The notes beneath the pieces are model-generated. The model ran no database searches and had not been told where the DNA came from. It was given only the letters and a program-made list of their open reading frames with translations. 64,000 nucleotides of DNA, taken from the NCBI GenBank assembly GCA_030248215.1, contig JASANG010003576.1:62001-126000 (forward strand), written 5' to 3'. The stretch is from Enoplolaimus lenunculus (Eukaryota > Nematoda > Enoplea > Enoplida > Thoracostomopsidae). This document shows positions 9,885 to 21,193 of this stretch, piece after piece (positions within the stretch are counted from its first letter, which is position 1; the number at the start of each line of letters is the position of its first letter). A program made the position numbers and the translations under genes.

Positions 9885-12800
9885 ATGCGGTTTCTGAAAC
9901 ACACATTTGAACAACTAAAGCCAACTTACGACGAAAATGTTATCGATCGGTTGAACTATTGGTGGACCACAGTTATCATTGTATTCTTATCCTTAATAGT
10001 AGCTGGATTTCAGTTTGGAGGTTAGCTTTGTTAAGACGAATTCAGAAGCTGTGTAAAGCATTGTTTTCTTCCATGTGCAATCTGGGCCATGTTACTCTCA
10101 GGGTAGTCCCGTTTACCCAAGGGACCTATACCTATATTTTACTGGGACGGTCGAACCTTCGAGCTTTTGTAGCACTATGATTTTTAAACTTAGGCTTACG
10201 CTTAGGTTTATATTTAAACTTTTGATTACGTTTAGGCTAAGATTTAGGCTTATGTTTAGGCTTAAGCGAAGCGTAGGCCCTGGATTAGGCATATTTACGT
10301 ACAGTTAAGCGCAGACCCACGCCTAGACTTGAAGCTTTGGTTGATACTCCAGACTTGGCTGATATACAAGTTTTCATTCAGGATCGAAGCTGTAGCGGTG
10401 AACTCAGCGAAAACATGAGCTCGAAACTGTCCCAACCAACCTAGCAGAACCATAGGTTTGAAGCTATCTCAACCGACTCAGCAAACACATATGTTCGAAA
10501 CAAAACGGCTGTCCCGAATCTCCAGACCAACCTAGCGAAACGAAACATGCTGGATGCTGTCCCGGGTTTTCGAGGAGTCGACAAAGCGAAAACATACACT
10601 CGAAGCTGTCCCGGCTGTCTCTATCGCGCATCAAACCTAGGGTCAAAGCTTTACAACCCTGCCGCAAAAACATAAGCTCGAATCTGACCCAATTGTCCCT
10701 ACCGACCTAGCGAAAACATAGGCTTGAACCAGTCTCGACCAATCCAGCGAAATCAAACATAGGCTCGAAGCTGCCGTGGCTTTCTCAGCAGAGCCATCGA
10801 AGGCATAGGGTGGAACCAGGCCAGCTTTCCCGACCAATCCAGCGAAGCGGAACGTAGGCTTGAATTTGACCGTTGTCCCGACCGACTAGTGAAAAACTGA
10901 AAATATAGGCTCGAATCTGTCCCGGTTGTCCCTGCCGACCGAGCGAAAACATAAGCTCAAAGCTGTCCCGATCGAGACATTGCAAAACTAAAACTCGAAG
11001 CTGTCCCACTGTCCCACCAAAAATATTGGTGCAGAAGTGCTTACCGTAACACTCATTACATATTGCTGCCCCGCAAGTAAGCGGGACGCCTTTTAACCCG
11101 ACACTAACAATTTTTACCGAATCCGGAACCGGAGTAGCGTGTGAACTAAAATTAGAGAATTAAAATATGTCAAATTGCAAATGTTAACTATAATTTTCAA
11201 AGCTAAAATTTTATAATCTTTTTAAAAAATGTGAACAAATATAGTTTCAAAAGTGTTCCAAAGTTACACATCAACTTACTAATCACGCAGCTTTTTGTGA
11301 ATATACGAAAAAAATTTAATACCGAAATTACCAGAACCTGCACAAAAATTGTACCTTAGCCGAAGGTCGTTTTTGCCGTAGCAAGAACCAGACCTCCAGA
11401 TATACCCTGCTTGGATTACAGCGGTAAAGTTTTAATTTGTCAACTATAGTCAAGTGTAATCTATCTTTTCTCGGTAATGCTCGCGACGATAATTACGCTG
11501 TATTCACCTGCAAATTTTTTAACATTTCCTGATTTTTAGGGCTATCACGTTGATTTTGGGGGCAGTCCTTCCTACCCTATTGATGTTCCTCATACGACAG
11601 TGGTATTTTCATGCTAAACAAAACGTTTAAAAATAGGAATTTAATTTTATAGAGTCTTTTCTCACTTGATAAAATTGTCTCGTTATGTTGTATTTTTACA
11701 GAAAGTGTAATCTGTAATTATAAATGGAAAGTTTTGCTATTATAAAATTTCAGGAACGCCGATTACATGCTGGTCTCCGGAAGAATTTCCCGCCGCATGG
11801 GAACAATACACTGAGCAGTATTGTTTCATTGAAAGCACATACTTTATCTCATGGAATAAAGAACAAGTTCCAGGTATAAGTACTAATTCCGGGCAGTTTT
11901 GCGGTAATATTTCGATGACGGCCATAGCCACAGCAGAACAGCCAGGACAGGATAACAGCCGGGATGGCATGACCGCGACAGCAAGACAGCCGGGACGGCA
12001 AGACAGCACTACAGGATAACCGGGACAGCAGGACAGCCGCGAGGGTAGGACAGCCGGAATGATCGGACGGTCAGGACAGCGGTAAACAAGACTACGCACT
12101 AACCTAAGCCTAAGCCAAAACCTAAGCCTTAGCCTGAGGCTAAGCCCGAAGCTCTGAACCTAAAGCAAAAGTAAGGTAACCCTCGTAACGTGGTCCGTAT
12201 AAAATTCAGTCTTTTTCATAGCACTTTAGCAAGGTTTGGGTTCATTTTAATGTCATCGAAGTCCTCGGTTTTATGCCAAGCAGAGTGGAGCTAAACCCAC
12301 TGGTGGCCGCCAGTGAATGCGAGTCGAGCAAATCAATTCAGGCGTCGATGTACCAGCGGGTAAAGTTTTGTATCACGTGGGTCAAAAATTAACAGTCTAT
12401 ACCCGAGCTAAAATTTGAAAGTTGGCATTAGACAAATCGATGTGTTGTGGTATATTACTTGAGTTTAAAATCACATTATATTATAATATTAAGTATAGGT
12501 AATGTGCAGTGTTCTTATGTGTTTTAGTTGAAGCGGTAACGGGGAACGAAAGCTCTATCAAAACATTAACAGTATTCTTTGAAAAATGCTAGCGCGAGTA
12601 AAACGCGGGTTGTGGGTAGAAGTTTTAGCGCGATTATTCAGAGCACATATAACCGCAGGTAAAAAATTATTTGTCACGGGTAAAGCGCTGATCGGATAAA
12701 TAAATCATTACTCAGGATACCACCACTCTGATGTCAATTGATCAAGCGTAAAGTTTGTTTTATTGTCGGAATTTATATAGCACTGAAGCAAGAACGCTGT

Positions 12801-15800
12801 AACGCCACATTTATCACCGCGGGTAAAGAAGTTTATTTGTCACGGGTAAAGCGCTGATCGGGTAAAAATCATTATTTGGATTCCGCTCAGATGCCAATTA
12901 ACCAAGCGTAAGAATTGTTTGTTGTTGAAAGAGTTCACTGTTTCTTTTTACGCTATTTAGCACTGAAGCAAGAACGCCGTAACGCCACATTTAATTACTA
13001 CCAATGGGTTCCATTTATGTTAGCTTTTCAAGCTTTCTTGTTTTATCTTCCGCATGCCACATGGTCAACTCTCAATAAACAGTCAGGTAAAATATCCTTG
13101 ATGCTGTCAATCAACATTTATAGTGGGATAGCCCGCGTAATATGTTGTTTTGCTACTTACTTAGTGCGTGTAATGCGCTTTTTCATCTACACTAGCATCT
13201 AAGAACGCAAAGTTTTTCAGTTTGTTTCATATCCCCGCCGTATTTACACCTGTTCCAGTTAAGTAGCACACTGCGAGCTACGGATAGCAAATTTGCATCG
13301 CAAAATTTTTCGCCCTGCAGTGTCGATGGGTAAATACATCCCCACCCAAAATTCGTCACTGTCAACGGTATCTACCTGTTTTTCTACACTGTAAATTCTA
13401 ATGAATTGATTAATCAATTCTGCTAGCGAGTTGGTTATTTCTGAATTAGTATCAGTAAAAGTTAACTCACTCTGAGTTAATTTGATTCTGAATCTGAGTT
13501 GAGTTGACTCTGGGTGGGTTGGTTAATTAACTAAGAATGAATTGAATTGACTCAAAATTCTGAGTTCTGATAGTCCAACTCACTGCAATTTACAGTGTAC
13601 TACCGTAGGGTAAGATAATGTGGAAACGTAATCTTGACCCGTAGTCTCGCATTCTATCTCGTAATTGTTCCAGGTTTAAGTATCAAGAAAATTGTATCGC
13701 TTGCAACGGATACTCGGAATATGGATTACGCAAAACGCAATACAAATGTTCGCATTTTAGCCACCTATATTTCACAGTCATTAGACTTTCAGCGTGATTA
13801 TGGTTGTGGCAAACGTAATCCGGTTGGCTATATTTTTTGGATGTTCTCAAAACGTTTGGGTGCAAGACTTGTTGCCTGCTATTTATTTAGTAAGATATGT
13901 TTGACTATTTTCTAAATGAAGACGGGGTGGCCGGCCTGCGCTTGCCCCACCCCACCCTACGACGAAAAACGTAAACGTCATCGGTTTCTTTTCACCACCA
14001 TACCAGTAATTTAACAACAACATATCTTAAGCGTTTTTGTGTGCTCAGTGGTTATATTTTACGATATAAATAATCCATGTTCTCGTGACATTTACTTTAT
14101 TCGGTACAGTTTTTAACCAACTTTAATAGCAAACGGCGGAACACAAAAGGTCAGTAATAACGCTAAAAAAATTTTAGGTTGACAATCTGCCGAAAAATCA
14201 GCTGCTTTGGAAGTAAAAAAGTTCAAAGTCCGGGTTTGAAGTCCACCGATTGCAGGGGACCTGTTTTGAACGAAATAAACCATGTTTCGTTGTCATTTTC
14301 GACTTGCGAAAATGTAAAGTACAAAAAATATCTTGATTCGCGCACGAATATATTTTGTCTTATATTTTTTCGGTTGTCCGAGCAGAGTTGTTTAGGTTTT
14401 GTTAGTAACCGAAACAAAACTTAAATGTCAACATAAGCTATGGGCTGAAATTTTACTATTGCTTCAAATAAATTCGATGGAAATGAAAACTGAGACTGTA
14501 TGGTTATTTCAGTAAAGTTTTTATATCTGGCAAACGTGATTGGTCAATTTATTGTGCTAAACTGCTTCTTGAACACAAGTTACGTATTTTGGGGTCCTGG
14601 TATCCTGAAAGACATTATTGAAGGGCGTCAGTGGGAAGATTCGTCGCATTTTCCACGAGTTGCATTCTGTGATCTCCAGGTAAGTTGCTTTGCTGCACAA
14701 ATGCATCGAATTTCTTACCGTCTGGCATATATTCTCTGTGTAAGTATATGTAGCCAGGATTTTGGTATTGGAGGCTGCACCAAATGCATAAGTTTTTGTG
14801 GTTTGAATATGAAACCAACTGTTTCTTTCTGAATTATATTTATCAACCGAAAATAATTTTTAGAAACCGTTGGTATAGAACCGCGGCACCCTTAACCAAA
14901 TCATAAGTACTCTTTTGCAATGTGTGTTCTAAATTACTTAAATTACACCTTTCATAAGTGGGCACGTGGTAGGGGTTAACTATGAACTACTTTTACTTAA
15001 TATGATCCAAACAGCTTTGATTCACTTGAAATATACAAAGTGCTTCTATATTTGACATCTGTAATTTCCAAAAGCCGCCTGTATAATCCTAGGAGCTTTC
15101 TTAATCCTACTTCTAACACATGGACTAGCACAGTGAAAATGTGAACTAGGTTAAATTAGAATCGGAACAGGAACAGCAAATTTATGCCGATACCGGGATT
15201 TTAAGCTGAAATCCGAATTTTGTCATTTGCACTCAGTTGAGCTTGCGGTTGACGTAACTTTAATATATATACTGATGCAAGTTTTGCAATTATTGAAGAT
15301 CAGACGTTTTTTCGGTCCAAATATAAACTACACCGTACAATGTGTACTCTGGATCAACATGTTAAACGAAAAAATATACGTATTTTTATGGTTCTGGCTA
15401 TTAATCGTTGGCGTGTTAACCTTACTTGATTTGCTTTACTGGTTAACTGTATCAGTTGGTCCAGGTAAGTTTGCATTTGCTAGTTATTTCTAAGATATTT
15501 ATGCTATTGGCCACCGCTTGTTTTCACCGGCAATAGTACACAATTGCAGATTGATTAAGGTGTTTTTACATTGACACAATGGTTATTTTATTTAAGTCAT
15601 GAATCTTAGGCCCGTATTCTCAAATGCATGTAGCACCTATCGCAAGTTCGTAATAGGTTTTCAAACTAACGAATTGCTGCAATTTCCGATCCCGACATTT
15701 GCACAGCAGTAGAGTAAATTGAATGCAATAAATCTGCTAAACTTCAAATCGCACCATTCCCTGGTCTTAAACGGTATGTATTTATTCTTAACGTCCATTT

Positions 15801-17663
15801 TCAAACAAGAATTCTACAATATGTCCTATAAAAGACGTATTATAATATGTTTTAGTAAATTTAGAAATCCTTAGTTCTTTTCGATCAGCGCCGTATTTTA
15901 AACATTCTCAAACAGACCTGATACGCAGTCGCAACCATGCGAACCAACGTCAGACAGCATTTGCTTCTCTAGCACGCTAATCTACAAATTTAAGATTAAA
16001 ACTTAGGCTGAGGCTTAGGCAAAGGTTCACGCAATTGTGCAGGTATACAAAAAGCGTTTCCTAGACTTTTCCAATGTATAGAACAGGACCGTAACAGTAG
16101 TACAAGAATATTCCCAAGAGTATATAAGCCTAACCATAAAAAATTATTATATAGCTTAAGCATACTCTATTGCAGTCTCGCAGAAGAACGTTCCGCCCCT
16201 TATCTTTATAAGGGCCCATAGACCGAAACCATAGCGTAAATGTATAGGAAAGTGTACAAAAGCGGGATATTTGCAATTAGTCTTGCCTGCAGTACCATTA
16301 CTAAACTAACGCTTTACGGTTTTCTGTGCTAATGCGGAATTCACGTTTAACTGGTGCAACTTGAGACGTGTCTTGTCTCTATTAGGCTATTGAATAACAT
16401 TTTGCCTATTTTTAAACCAAATATCATACTCAAAAAGTCATATTTGTCAGCTGTTATCATGTGTAGGTCACCTTTTGTTCTTCAATGTCATATGAAATTC
16501 TACGTATTGTCTGTAAAAATCATGTTTTCAGTTATCTGCATACCTGAGTTAATATAACCAAATTGCCCTGTAGAATTTCATATGATACTAAAACTTTAAT
16601 TTAAATTATTAACTATAACACTATAGACCTGAGCTATTTTGTTTCGGAAACAACTTGCCGGGTTGTATTTGGTATTCTAAAGCACATTTGTGCTTTTGTC
16701 GTCCGACTTTCCGTTCATTAATAAGCACGCGAAGATTATATTATTCCCCTGAATATTACATGACATTCGTTGCAATTTTGAAATATCATATAAACGCATA
16801 TTAAATGCACGACAATATCACGTGCAATACTTGCTCTTGTACACATTAAACATTTGAGACCGGCGGTTTGTATGCTAATTTATAACATTCGGGTTTTGTG
16901 AAGCCGCATAAACAATGCCTAAAAATTATTTTTAGGTTTTAATGAAACGTTTGTCGAACGATTTCTACGAGTTCGAAGAATTATTAATCCAAAGTTGCAC
17001 CGCGACGGTAAATTTGACCAATTTCTTCGCCGTTTAAGACCCGACGGTTGTTTCTTACTTCGTCTGGTTTCAGTCAACGCTGGTGACTTATTAACTACTG
17101 ATGTAGTGTGTACACTATGGCTTCGGCATTTGTGCACCACTACAACACTGATAAGTGCGTCACAGGGTAATAATTGTGACGACTGGATACAGTCTGCGAC
17201 AGAAAAGTTCAGAGCTGACATCGGTAGTAAACAAGCAACAATGATAACGTCTAAAAGTTTAACTGCATCTCAAGATAATAGCGGCCAATCAAACACTAAG
17301 GAAGGAGGAACGACAACAAATCAGAAAAAACCACTGAACGACAAACAAATACTAATTGGCGATAGCAAGAATCTCCATTTCGACGGTTATATCAGGCAGC
17401 AGTCGTTTGTCGAATCTACGGCTTGTTTAGAATTTATTGACAACTATCCTAACGTGCCGGCATTAACTTCAACTGTAAACGAGCTACAAGCTTACCTAGA
17501 ACCACCTTGCGATGACGCGGCCGAATTTGAAAGCTACAGGCCAAAAAAGGAAAGTATCGACCGCATTAAGGTTCGTACGGATGGCCCTGGCACAGCGTTA
17601 ACCTCGTTTTTGGCTGTCACTAATGAGAAAATTAAACTCCGCTCTGAAAAAATTGCTATTTGA
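9885..17663 (+). CDS. Innexin gap-junction/hemichannel protein, seven exons, complete
   Basis: Exons 9885-10020, 11754-11873, 12961-13086, 13674-13889, 14513-14679, 15299-15464 and 16936-17663 join in phase to 552 residues. Innexins have four membrane helices and form gap junctions between protostome cells. Visible hallmarks: a DRLNYWWTT segment leading into helix 1 (about 24-45); first-loop cysteines C51 and C69; the family signature YYQWVP (98-103) at helix 2; helix 3 within LANVIGQF; second-loop cysteines C252 and C270 in FCDLQ and YTVQC; and NEKIYVFLWFW at helix 4. The tail contains LLRLVSVNAGDLLTTDVV, also typical. About 180 hydrophilic residues follow, with no recognised motif. Exon 6 uses an unusual acceptor (attgaag). 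Which innexin paralogue this is cannot be told. Intron 2 may hold an extra cassette exon. Confidence 0.95.
10180..10312 (+). repeat. Degenerate TTAGGC telomere-like block
   Basis: CTTAGGCTTACGCTTAGG, TTTAGGCTAAG, TTTAGGCTTATG and TTTAGGCTTAAG follow one another with mutated spacers. TTAGGC is the common nematode telomere unit; the decay suggests an old interstitial insertion or independent expansion. Confidence 0.7.
10390..11010. repeat. Degenerate satellite, unit roughly 55-65 bp
   Basis: The words GCGAAAACATA, GGCTCGAA and GCTGTCCCG recur in the same order about ten times, with loosely conserved spacing and C-rich links such as CCGACCTAGC. Copies are clearly diverged. The repeat opens several false minus-strand frames. 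Confidence 0.75.
11095..11409. repeat. Worn hAT-type MITE in innexin intron 1
   Basis: CCGAATCCGGAACCGGAG at the left and CAGACCTCCAGATATACCCTG at the right bracket an AT-rich centre. Spacing and order match the complete copies, but the left terminal CAGGG cannot be found. Confidence 0.5.
11925..12175. repeat. GGACAG tandem tract followed by telomere-like CCTAAG repeats
   Basis: In innexin intron 2, about 11935-12085 repeats CAGGACAG, CCGGGACAG and AGACAGCCGGGA. It runs straight into 12098-12175 with CCTAAGCCTAAGCC and CCTAAGCCTTAGCC, the complement of TTAGGC-like repeats. The same pairing of the two repeat types appears elsewhere in the window. Confidence 0.7.
12640..12990. repeat. Tandem duplication of about 170-180 bp across the innexin intron 2/exon 3 boundary
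   Basis: TTGTCACGGGTAAAGCGCTG occurs at 12671 and 12838. TAGCACTGAAGCAAGAACGC occurs at 12779 and 12959. The unit covers the 3' end of intron 2, its acceptor and the first 30 bases of exon 3. The copies differ by scattered substitutions and small indels. Confidence 0.85.
12781..12822 (+). CDS. Possible 42-nt cassette exon of the innexin gene
   Basis: It is bounded by a duplicated acceptor (atttatatag) and a donor-like GCGG|gtaaag. It is 42 nt long, a multiple of three, and keeps the phase of the neighbouring exons. Inclusion would insert 14 residues, ALKQERCNATFITA, before the normal ALKQERRNATF in the first extracellular loop, adding a cysteine. The splice signals are seen; use of the exon is inference, and it may be only a relic of the duplication. 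Confidence 0.3.
13387..13597. mobile_element. CACTG-ended palindromic MITE in innexin intron 3
   Basis: CACTGTAAATT and AATTTACAGTG form the ends, with TA on both flanks (13385-13386 and 13598-13599). The interior repeats GAGTT/AACTC words in inverted arrangement. It is 211 bp, the same length class as the CACTGCAAAAAATG family at 22120 and 28161, so it is probably a sister subfamily. Confidence 0.65.
15611..15641. repeat. Short dispersed repeat in innexin intron 6
   Basis: CCCGTATTCTCAAATG and GTAGCACCTATC reappear reverse-complemented at 51965-51996 (GATAGGTGCTACA and TTTGAGAATACGGG). Probably fragments of one repeat family with unknown limits. The rest of intron 6 (15465-16935) shows only a weak TTAGGC-like run near 15990-16030. 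Confidence 0.5.
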
Positions 17664-17793
17664 AATACTAACTCCGCAGTCTCCTAGTCTGCTAGCGAAC
17701 AATTTATCGCGTAAAAGATTGGAATTGCACAAAAGCTTGTTTAACATCTTAAAACTGGCTTTACAAGGCGACAGATGTTAGCATCCTTTGTCA

Positions 17794-17799
17794 AATAAA
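17794..17799 (+). promoter_or_regulatory. Polyadenylation signal of the innexin gene
   Basis: AATAAA lies 131 bases after the innexin stop codon and is the first canonical hexamer downstream, a plausible 3' UTR length. Confidence 0.55.
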
Positions 17800-17984
17800 A
17801 GCAAAATCGAACTTTAAAATACATACACTGTGACATTAGTCAGCATTAAAATGTGAATCTTGACAATTCCGACATAAATCGAAGGTGTAACTGCCTTGTT
17901 GGTGCTTTTGTAAATAATAACATGCGTTTTCTTTATGGGAATATATGAAAATTCGTTATTTTTATGTTCATGGTTTCAAACGAC

Positions 17985-18135
17985 TCCATTGATAATTCAG
18001 TTTTGATATTTATTTTCCCGATTGTATAATCGAATTTAACTCGGGCGGAGTCAAATTTTGTCTCAGTTTGTGTACACCGGGAAAGCCTATTTCGGAGAGA
18101 GCCAATTTGACTCACCATGTTTTGCCTAGCTTTGT
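17985..18135. repeat. Half copy of the CACTGCAAAAAATG palindromic MITE
   Basis: CTCAGTTTGTGTACACCGGGAAAGCCTATTT-like sequence, then GGAGAGAGCCAATTTG and ACTCACCATGTTTTGC, match the right half of the complete copies at 22120-22329 and 28161-28358. It lies between the convergent innexin and receptor genes. Confidence 0.6.
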
Positions 18136-18437
18136 GTTCCTCTTTGCCTATCACTCCACATCAATTTTTATTATTTTTCAAATAATATCACTGTTGAATT
18201 CATAATATTATTTGACTGCAGAACGATCCTTGTAGCGTGTATGTCATGCGCAACTTAAAATATGCGAAAATGCTTAAAATCAGAAATTTCAAGTTAATCA
18301 CTGGCTGAGAGAAATACAAAAGAAACCTTTGTTCTGTTCCTAAAAGAACAAGTTTATATGTTAAGACTGCCCGCAAAAAGTTTGCACTAGGTGTAAACGG
18401 CCAAACTTGACCACGTTATTTTAAGAACCATTGCCGT

Positions 18438-18443
18438 TTTATT
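18438..18443 (-). promoter_or_regulatory. Polyadenylation signal of the receptor gene
   Basis: TTTATT on the plus strand is AATAAA on the minus strand, 45 bases beyond the receptor stop codon. Confidence 0.5.
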
Positions 18444-18487
18444 CGAAGCCGACCCCCACCAATCTAAATTCTGCGGTATGCTACGGT

Positions 18488-21193
18488 TTAAATGATGGTA
18501 ACATTAGCGACTTCTCTAAAATGACGTTGCACAGTGGCACATCGATTTACAGTTTGGCCCGGGATGATGTTTTTAATTTCAGTACAAACTGACGAATTTT
18601 TGTGTTTGTGGATCACAGAGTCTGGGTTTGGCGGCTGTCCAAGCTCAATGAACGACGTTGTTTCGTTTATTTGGTGTTCTTTTGCGAAGTGCAGGCCTGA
18701 TGCTGATGAAGAGTTGCTTTTAGTCGATAACGATGATACACTTGATGTGAGCAAGTGTTTAGATTGTGCCAGTAAATTTGCAGATTTCAGGTTGTCGTGT
18801 GAAATTTTGTTAAACGGCTGCGGTAGAGATGAACTACATTGATTTAATTGTTGGTTGGATATTACAACAGCGTCACCATTGTTGCCTTCTATATTTTTAT
18901 CTGTAGGGCATGACGTATTGCTTTGTAGGTTGCGTGCAATAATTGCATTTGTGTCCAAGTTGCAAGCTGAATGATTTGACGATACAACGGAGTGGGAAGA
19001 AATACATTGTAGGTCATAATCCATTGGTTGAGGTTGTGCTGCTGAAATAACTACTGGGGCAGCATCAGACTCAAATTTTCGCTGTGGTTGCGGCGATCGC
19101 GCGTTGCATTCTGTGTCACGTCGGCTAAGCCATCGGCCACTGCAAGATAAACGCGAAAAAGACTCGAAAAACAACAGCCTAAATTGACGCATGCGGAAAT
19201 AGCACAGCGGTTGAAGAAACGCATGAATTCCAAACGATAGTTGAAGTGAATATCTTAGCAAAATTGACGTTTTACTTATTGATTGTCGGCGTAGACGAAC
19301 AACATTCAACACTTGAACTGCACTGTACGTAATTAAAAATACAGAATATATTGCAATTACACAACCAATCACAACTGCGTATTTGTAGCGTCGTACGAAA
19401 TGAAATCGCATTTTATTGCTGTCCGATTCAATCATATCAACAGCAGCGGCAGCTGACGGCCAAGTTTGCTGATTCCATACGCCACTTGTAGCTCTGAGCA
19501 ATTTTGGATCCGGTGGTTGCGGACTTGCGGTGGCGAAAAAGTTTGTTTCACTTTTGTTGCATCTTAGACCACGAAACCGTTTTGCTTTGCCAGTTTCAAT
19601 GACGCTTATTATTGAGTCGTCTCGACCAAATCGCGATTTTCGCACCATTCGTGCTTGCTGTGGTTGCTGATGGGCTGCGTTTGGTGAACCACCGAGATAT
19701 TTTCGTGACCGAACTACAGTTGGCGTATCCTCTATGCTGTCCAATCTTCGTGGCCAAGACGTTGGTGGCATACATCGTAGCTGTTGAGTCGCACAACCGG
19801 TGTTGCAGTTTGAACCTTCACCTGGCAACACATCTGACACATGATAAAACGGGGAATGCGAAAAATTAATCAAACGGGAACCTTCAGGATTATTGATCGC
19901 CACTGTTGCCATTGTAATCCGCGCTGCATCAATTGTGTTTTTGCGTCGCCGTTCAGTTTCTTCAGTTGCATGCCGTCGAATCCGATCTTCTTGATGGTGT
20001 ATTTTGCGAATAACCACAAAAAAGTGTATATAGCATACGATAACAACAAGTAGCGTTGCGCAACAAAACGCAACCAATGTAATGCTGAATATTTGTTGAA
20101 TTTCAAGTGCTGATTCTGAATCGGGACCGTTTGCTAGTGTTACCAGTGCGATCCGTTTTAGTTTTGAGCGAAATTTTTGTTGCTTACTACCACTGGATGA
20201 GTTACGATTGGCGCTAATACTTTGAGGTGCGGTACGATTTTGTCTTAGACTATTTAAATCAACTAGATTCGGTAACGTTCTCAGGGGCTGGCGTTTCTTT
20301 AACGACCCAAAATCTACTTTTCTGTTTATGCTTGGACTATCTTGCTCGCTAAACTCTGGACGCGTATGTGAAGAGATCAGGGACGCAAGTGGGCTTGAAT
20401 GTGACGTTAAAATATCAATGGCTGGTGTTGTGGTGAAATTTTCAACCGAATTTAGTTCAGTTAAATTTCGAACTATTGGTGGTCGGACATCACGGGCAAG
20501 CGCTGAACCGATCACAAAACATATTGATAAAAACCACGATAAAACGATTAACGCAACTGTGCGACGTGTGTTGACTATCCGATGATAATACAACGAGCGT
20601 TGAATAAACAAATATTCGTTTAGTGTTATTATTAGTAAATTTAAAATTGTGACCAAAAACGTAAATCGAAGAAATAACAGCGCAATTTGATCCAGCTTCA
20701 TAAGTGCAACGCGAGTTGCGAGCGGAGCGCGACTCGATGGTGGAGTAAGTATCCGTAGTGAAGAAAACAACAAGCACGCACCGCGAACACTGTCAATAAT
20801 TGCAAAATTAAGAATTAAAATGTAGAAAACGTTACGAAGTTTTTGGCGGCGATGTTTGCATAACGCATATATAATTGCTAAATTCAGAAGCATTGCACAA
20901 CTGCCCAATACGGCGAATGTTATTAAAAAGCGACTTACAAGCGTTAGAGTGTCATTCGCGTTGGTGGCAAGTTGTTCAGCAAGATTGGTCGTGCGTACGA
21001 TGCCTAGTTTATGTTCGAGTAGACGCCGAGTAGCATCAGCTGATAAGGGTTCACCTTGTCTCGGCACCGCCGAACCCCCGCCCATACTTTTGGGACCAAA
21101 CTGCAAAACGTTCGATTGCGTATCACTGAGTAGCAGATTGTTTCTTGCTGTTGTTGTGAACAATGCTGGAGTAGCGGAAAATAGGCGAACCAT
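18488..21193 (-). CDS. Divergent class A (rhodopsin-like) orphan G-protein-coupled receptor, single exon, 901 residues
   Basis: One uninterrupted frame starts at ATG 21193-21191 (in-frame stop just upstream). Seven hydrophobic segments lie at about 88-111, 121-147, 165-195, 211-233, 366-396, 603-633 and 645-667. Class A traits: N104 in helix 1 and LNFAIID in helix 2. Others are altered: NEY (192-194) replaces DRY, QPLCY (661-665) replaces NPxxY, no CWxP is seen in helix 6, and no cysteine lies in the long second outer loop (234-365), so the usual loop disulfide cannot form. Sequons occur at N80, N243 and N252. The third inner loop (397-602) and tail (668-901) are long, basic and Ser/Gln-rich. 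The ligand is unknown. It converges on the innexin gene. It could be a nematode-specific orphan receptor; other seven-helix classes are less likely. Confidence 0.88.
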   Translation of the reverse strand: MVRLFSATPALFTTTARNNLLLSDTQSNVLQFGPKSMGGGSAVPRQGEPLSADATRRLLEHKLGIVRTTNLAEQLATNANDTLTLVSRFLITFAVLGSCAMLLNLAIIYALCKHRRQKLRNVFYILILNFAIIDSVRGACLLFSSLRILTPPSSRAPLATRVALMKLDQIALLFLRFTFLVTILNLLIITLNEYLFIQRSLYYHRIVNTRRTVALIVLSWFLSICFVIGSALARDVRPPIVRNLTELNSVENFTTTPAIDILTSHSSPLASLISSHTRPEFSEQDSPSINRKVDFGSLKKRQPLRTLPNLVDLNSLRQNRTAPQSISANRNSSSGSKQQKFRSKLKRIALVTLANGPDSESALEIQQIFSITLVAFCCATLLVVIVCYIHFFVVIRKIHHQEDRIRRHATEETERRRKNTIDAARITMATVAINNPEGSRLINFSHSPFYHVSDVLPGEGSNCNTGCATQQLRCMPPTSWPRRLDSIEDTPTVVRSRKYLGGSPNAAHQQPQQARMVRKSRFGRDDSIISVIETGKAKRFRGLRCNKSETNFFATASPQPPDPKLLRATSGVWNQQTWPSAAAAVDMIESDSNKMRFHFVRRYKYAVVIGCVIAIYSVFLITYSAVQVLNVVRLRRQSISKTSILLRYSLQLSFGIHAFLQPLCYFRMRQFRLLFFESFSRLSCSGRWLSRRDTECNARSPQPQRKFESDAAPVVISAAQPQPMDYDLQCISSHSVVSSNHSACNLDTNAIIARNLQSNTSCPTDKNIEGNNGDAVVISNQQLNQCSSSLPQPFNKISHDNLKSANLLAQSKHLLTSSVSSLSTKSNSSSASGLHFAKEHQINETTSFIELGQPPNPDSVIHKHKNSSVCTEIKNIIPGQTVNRCATVQRHFREVANVTII

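Larger units (their letters stand above)
10021..11753 (+). other. Innexin intron 1, repeat-filled
   Basis: The donor is gttagc and the acceptor aatttcag. The intron holds a TTAGGC-like block, a degenerate satellite and a worn hAT-type MITE, listed separately. About 11410-11753 shows nothing recognisable. Confidence 0.85.

Noticed and set aside
10464-11009. Minus-strand frames rich in Ser, Leu and Cys
   Set aside because: They lie in the degenerate satellite of innexin intron 1, on the strand opposite the gene.
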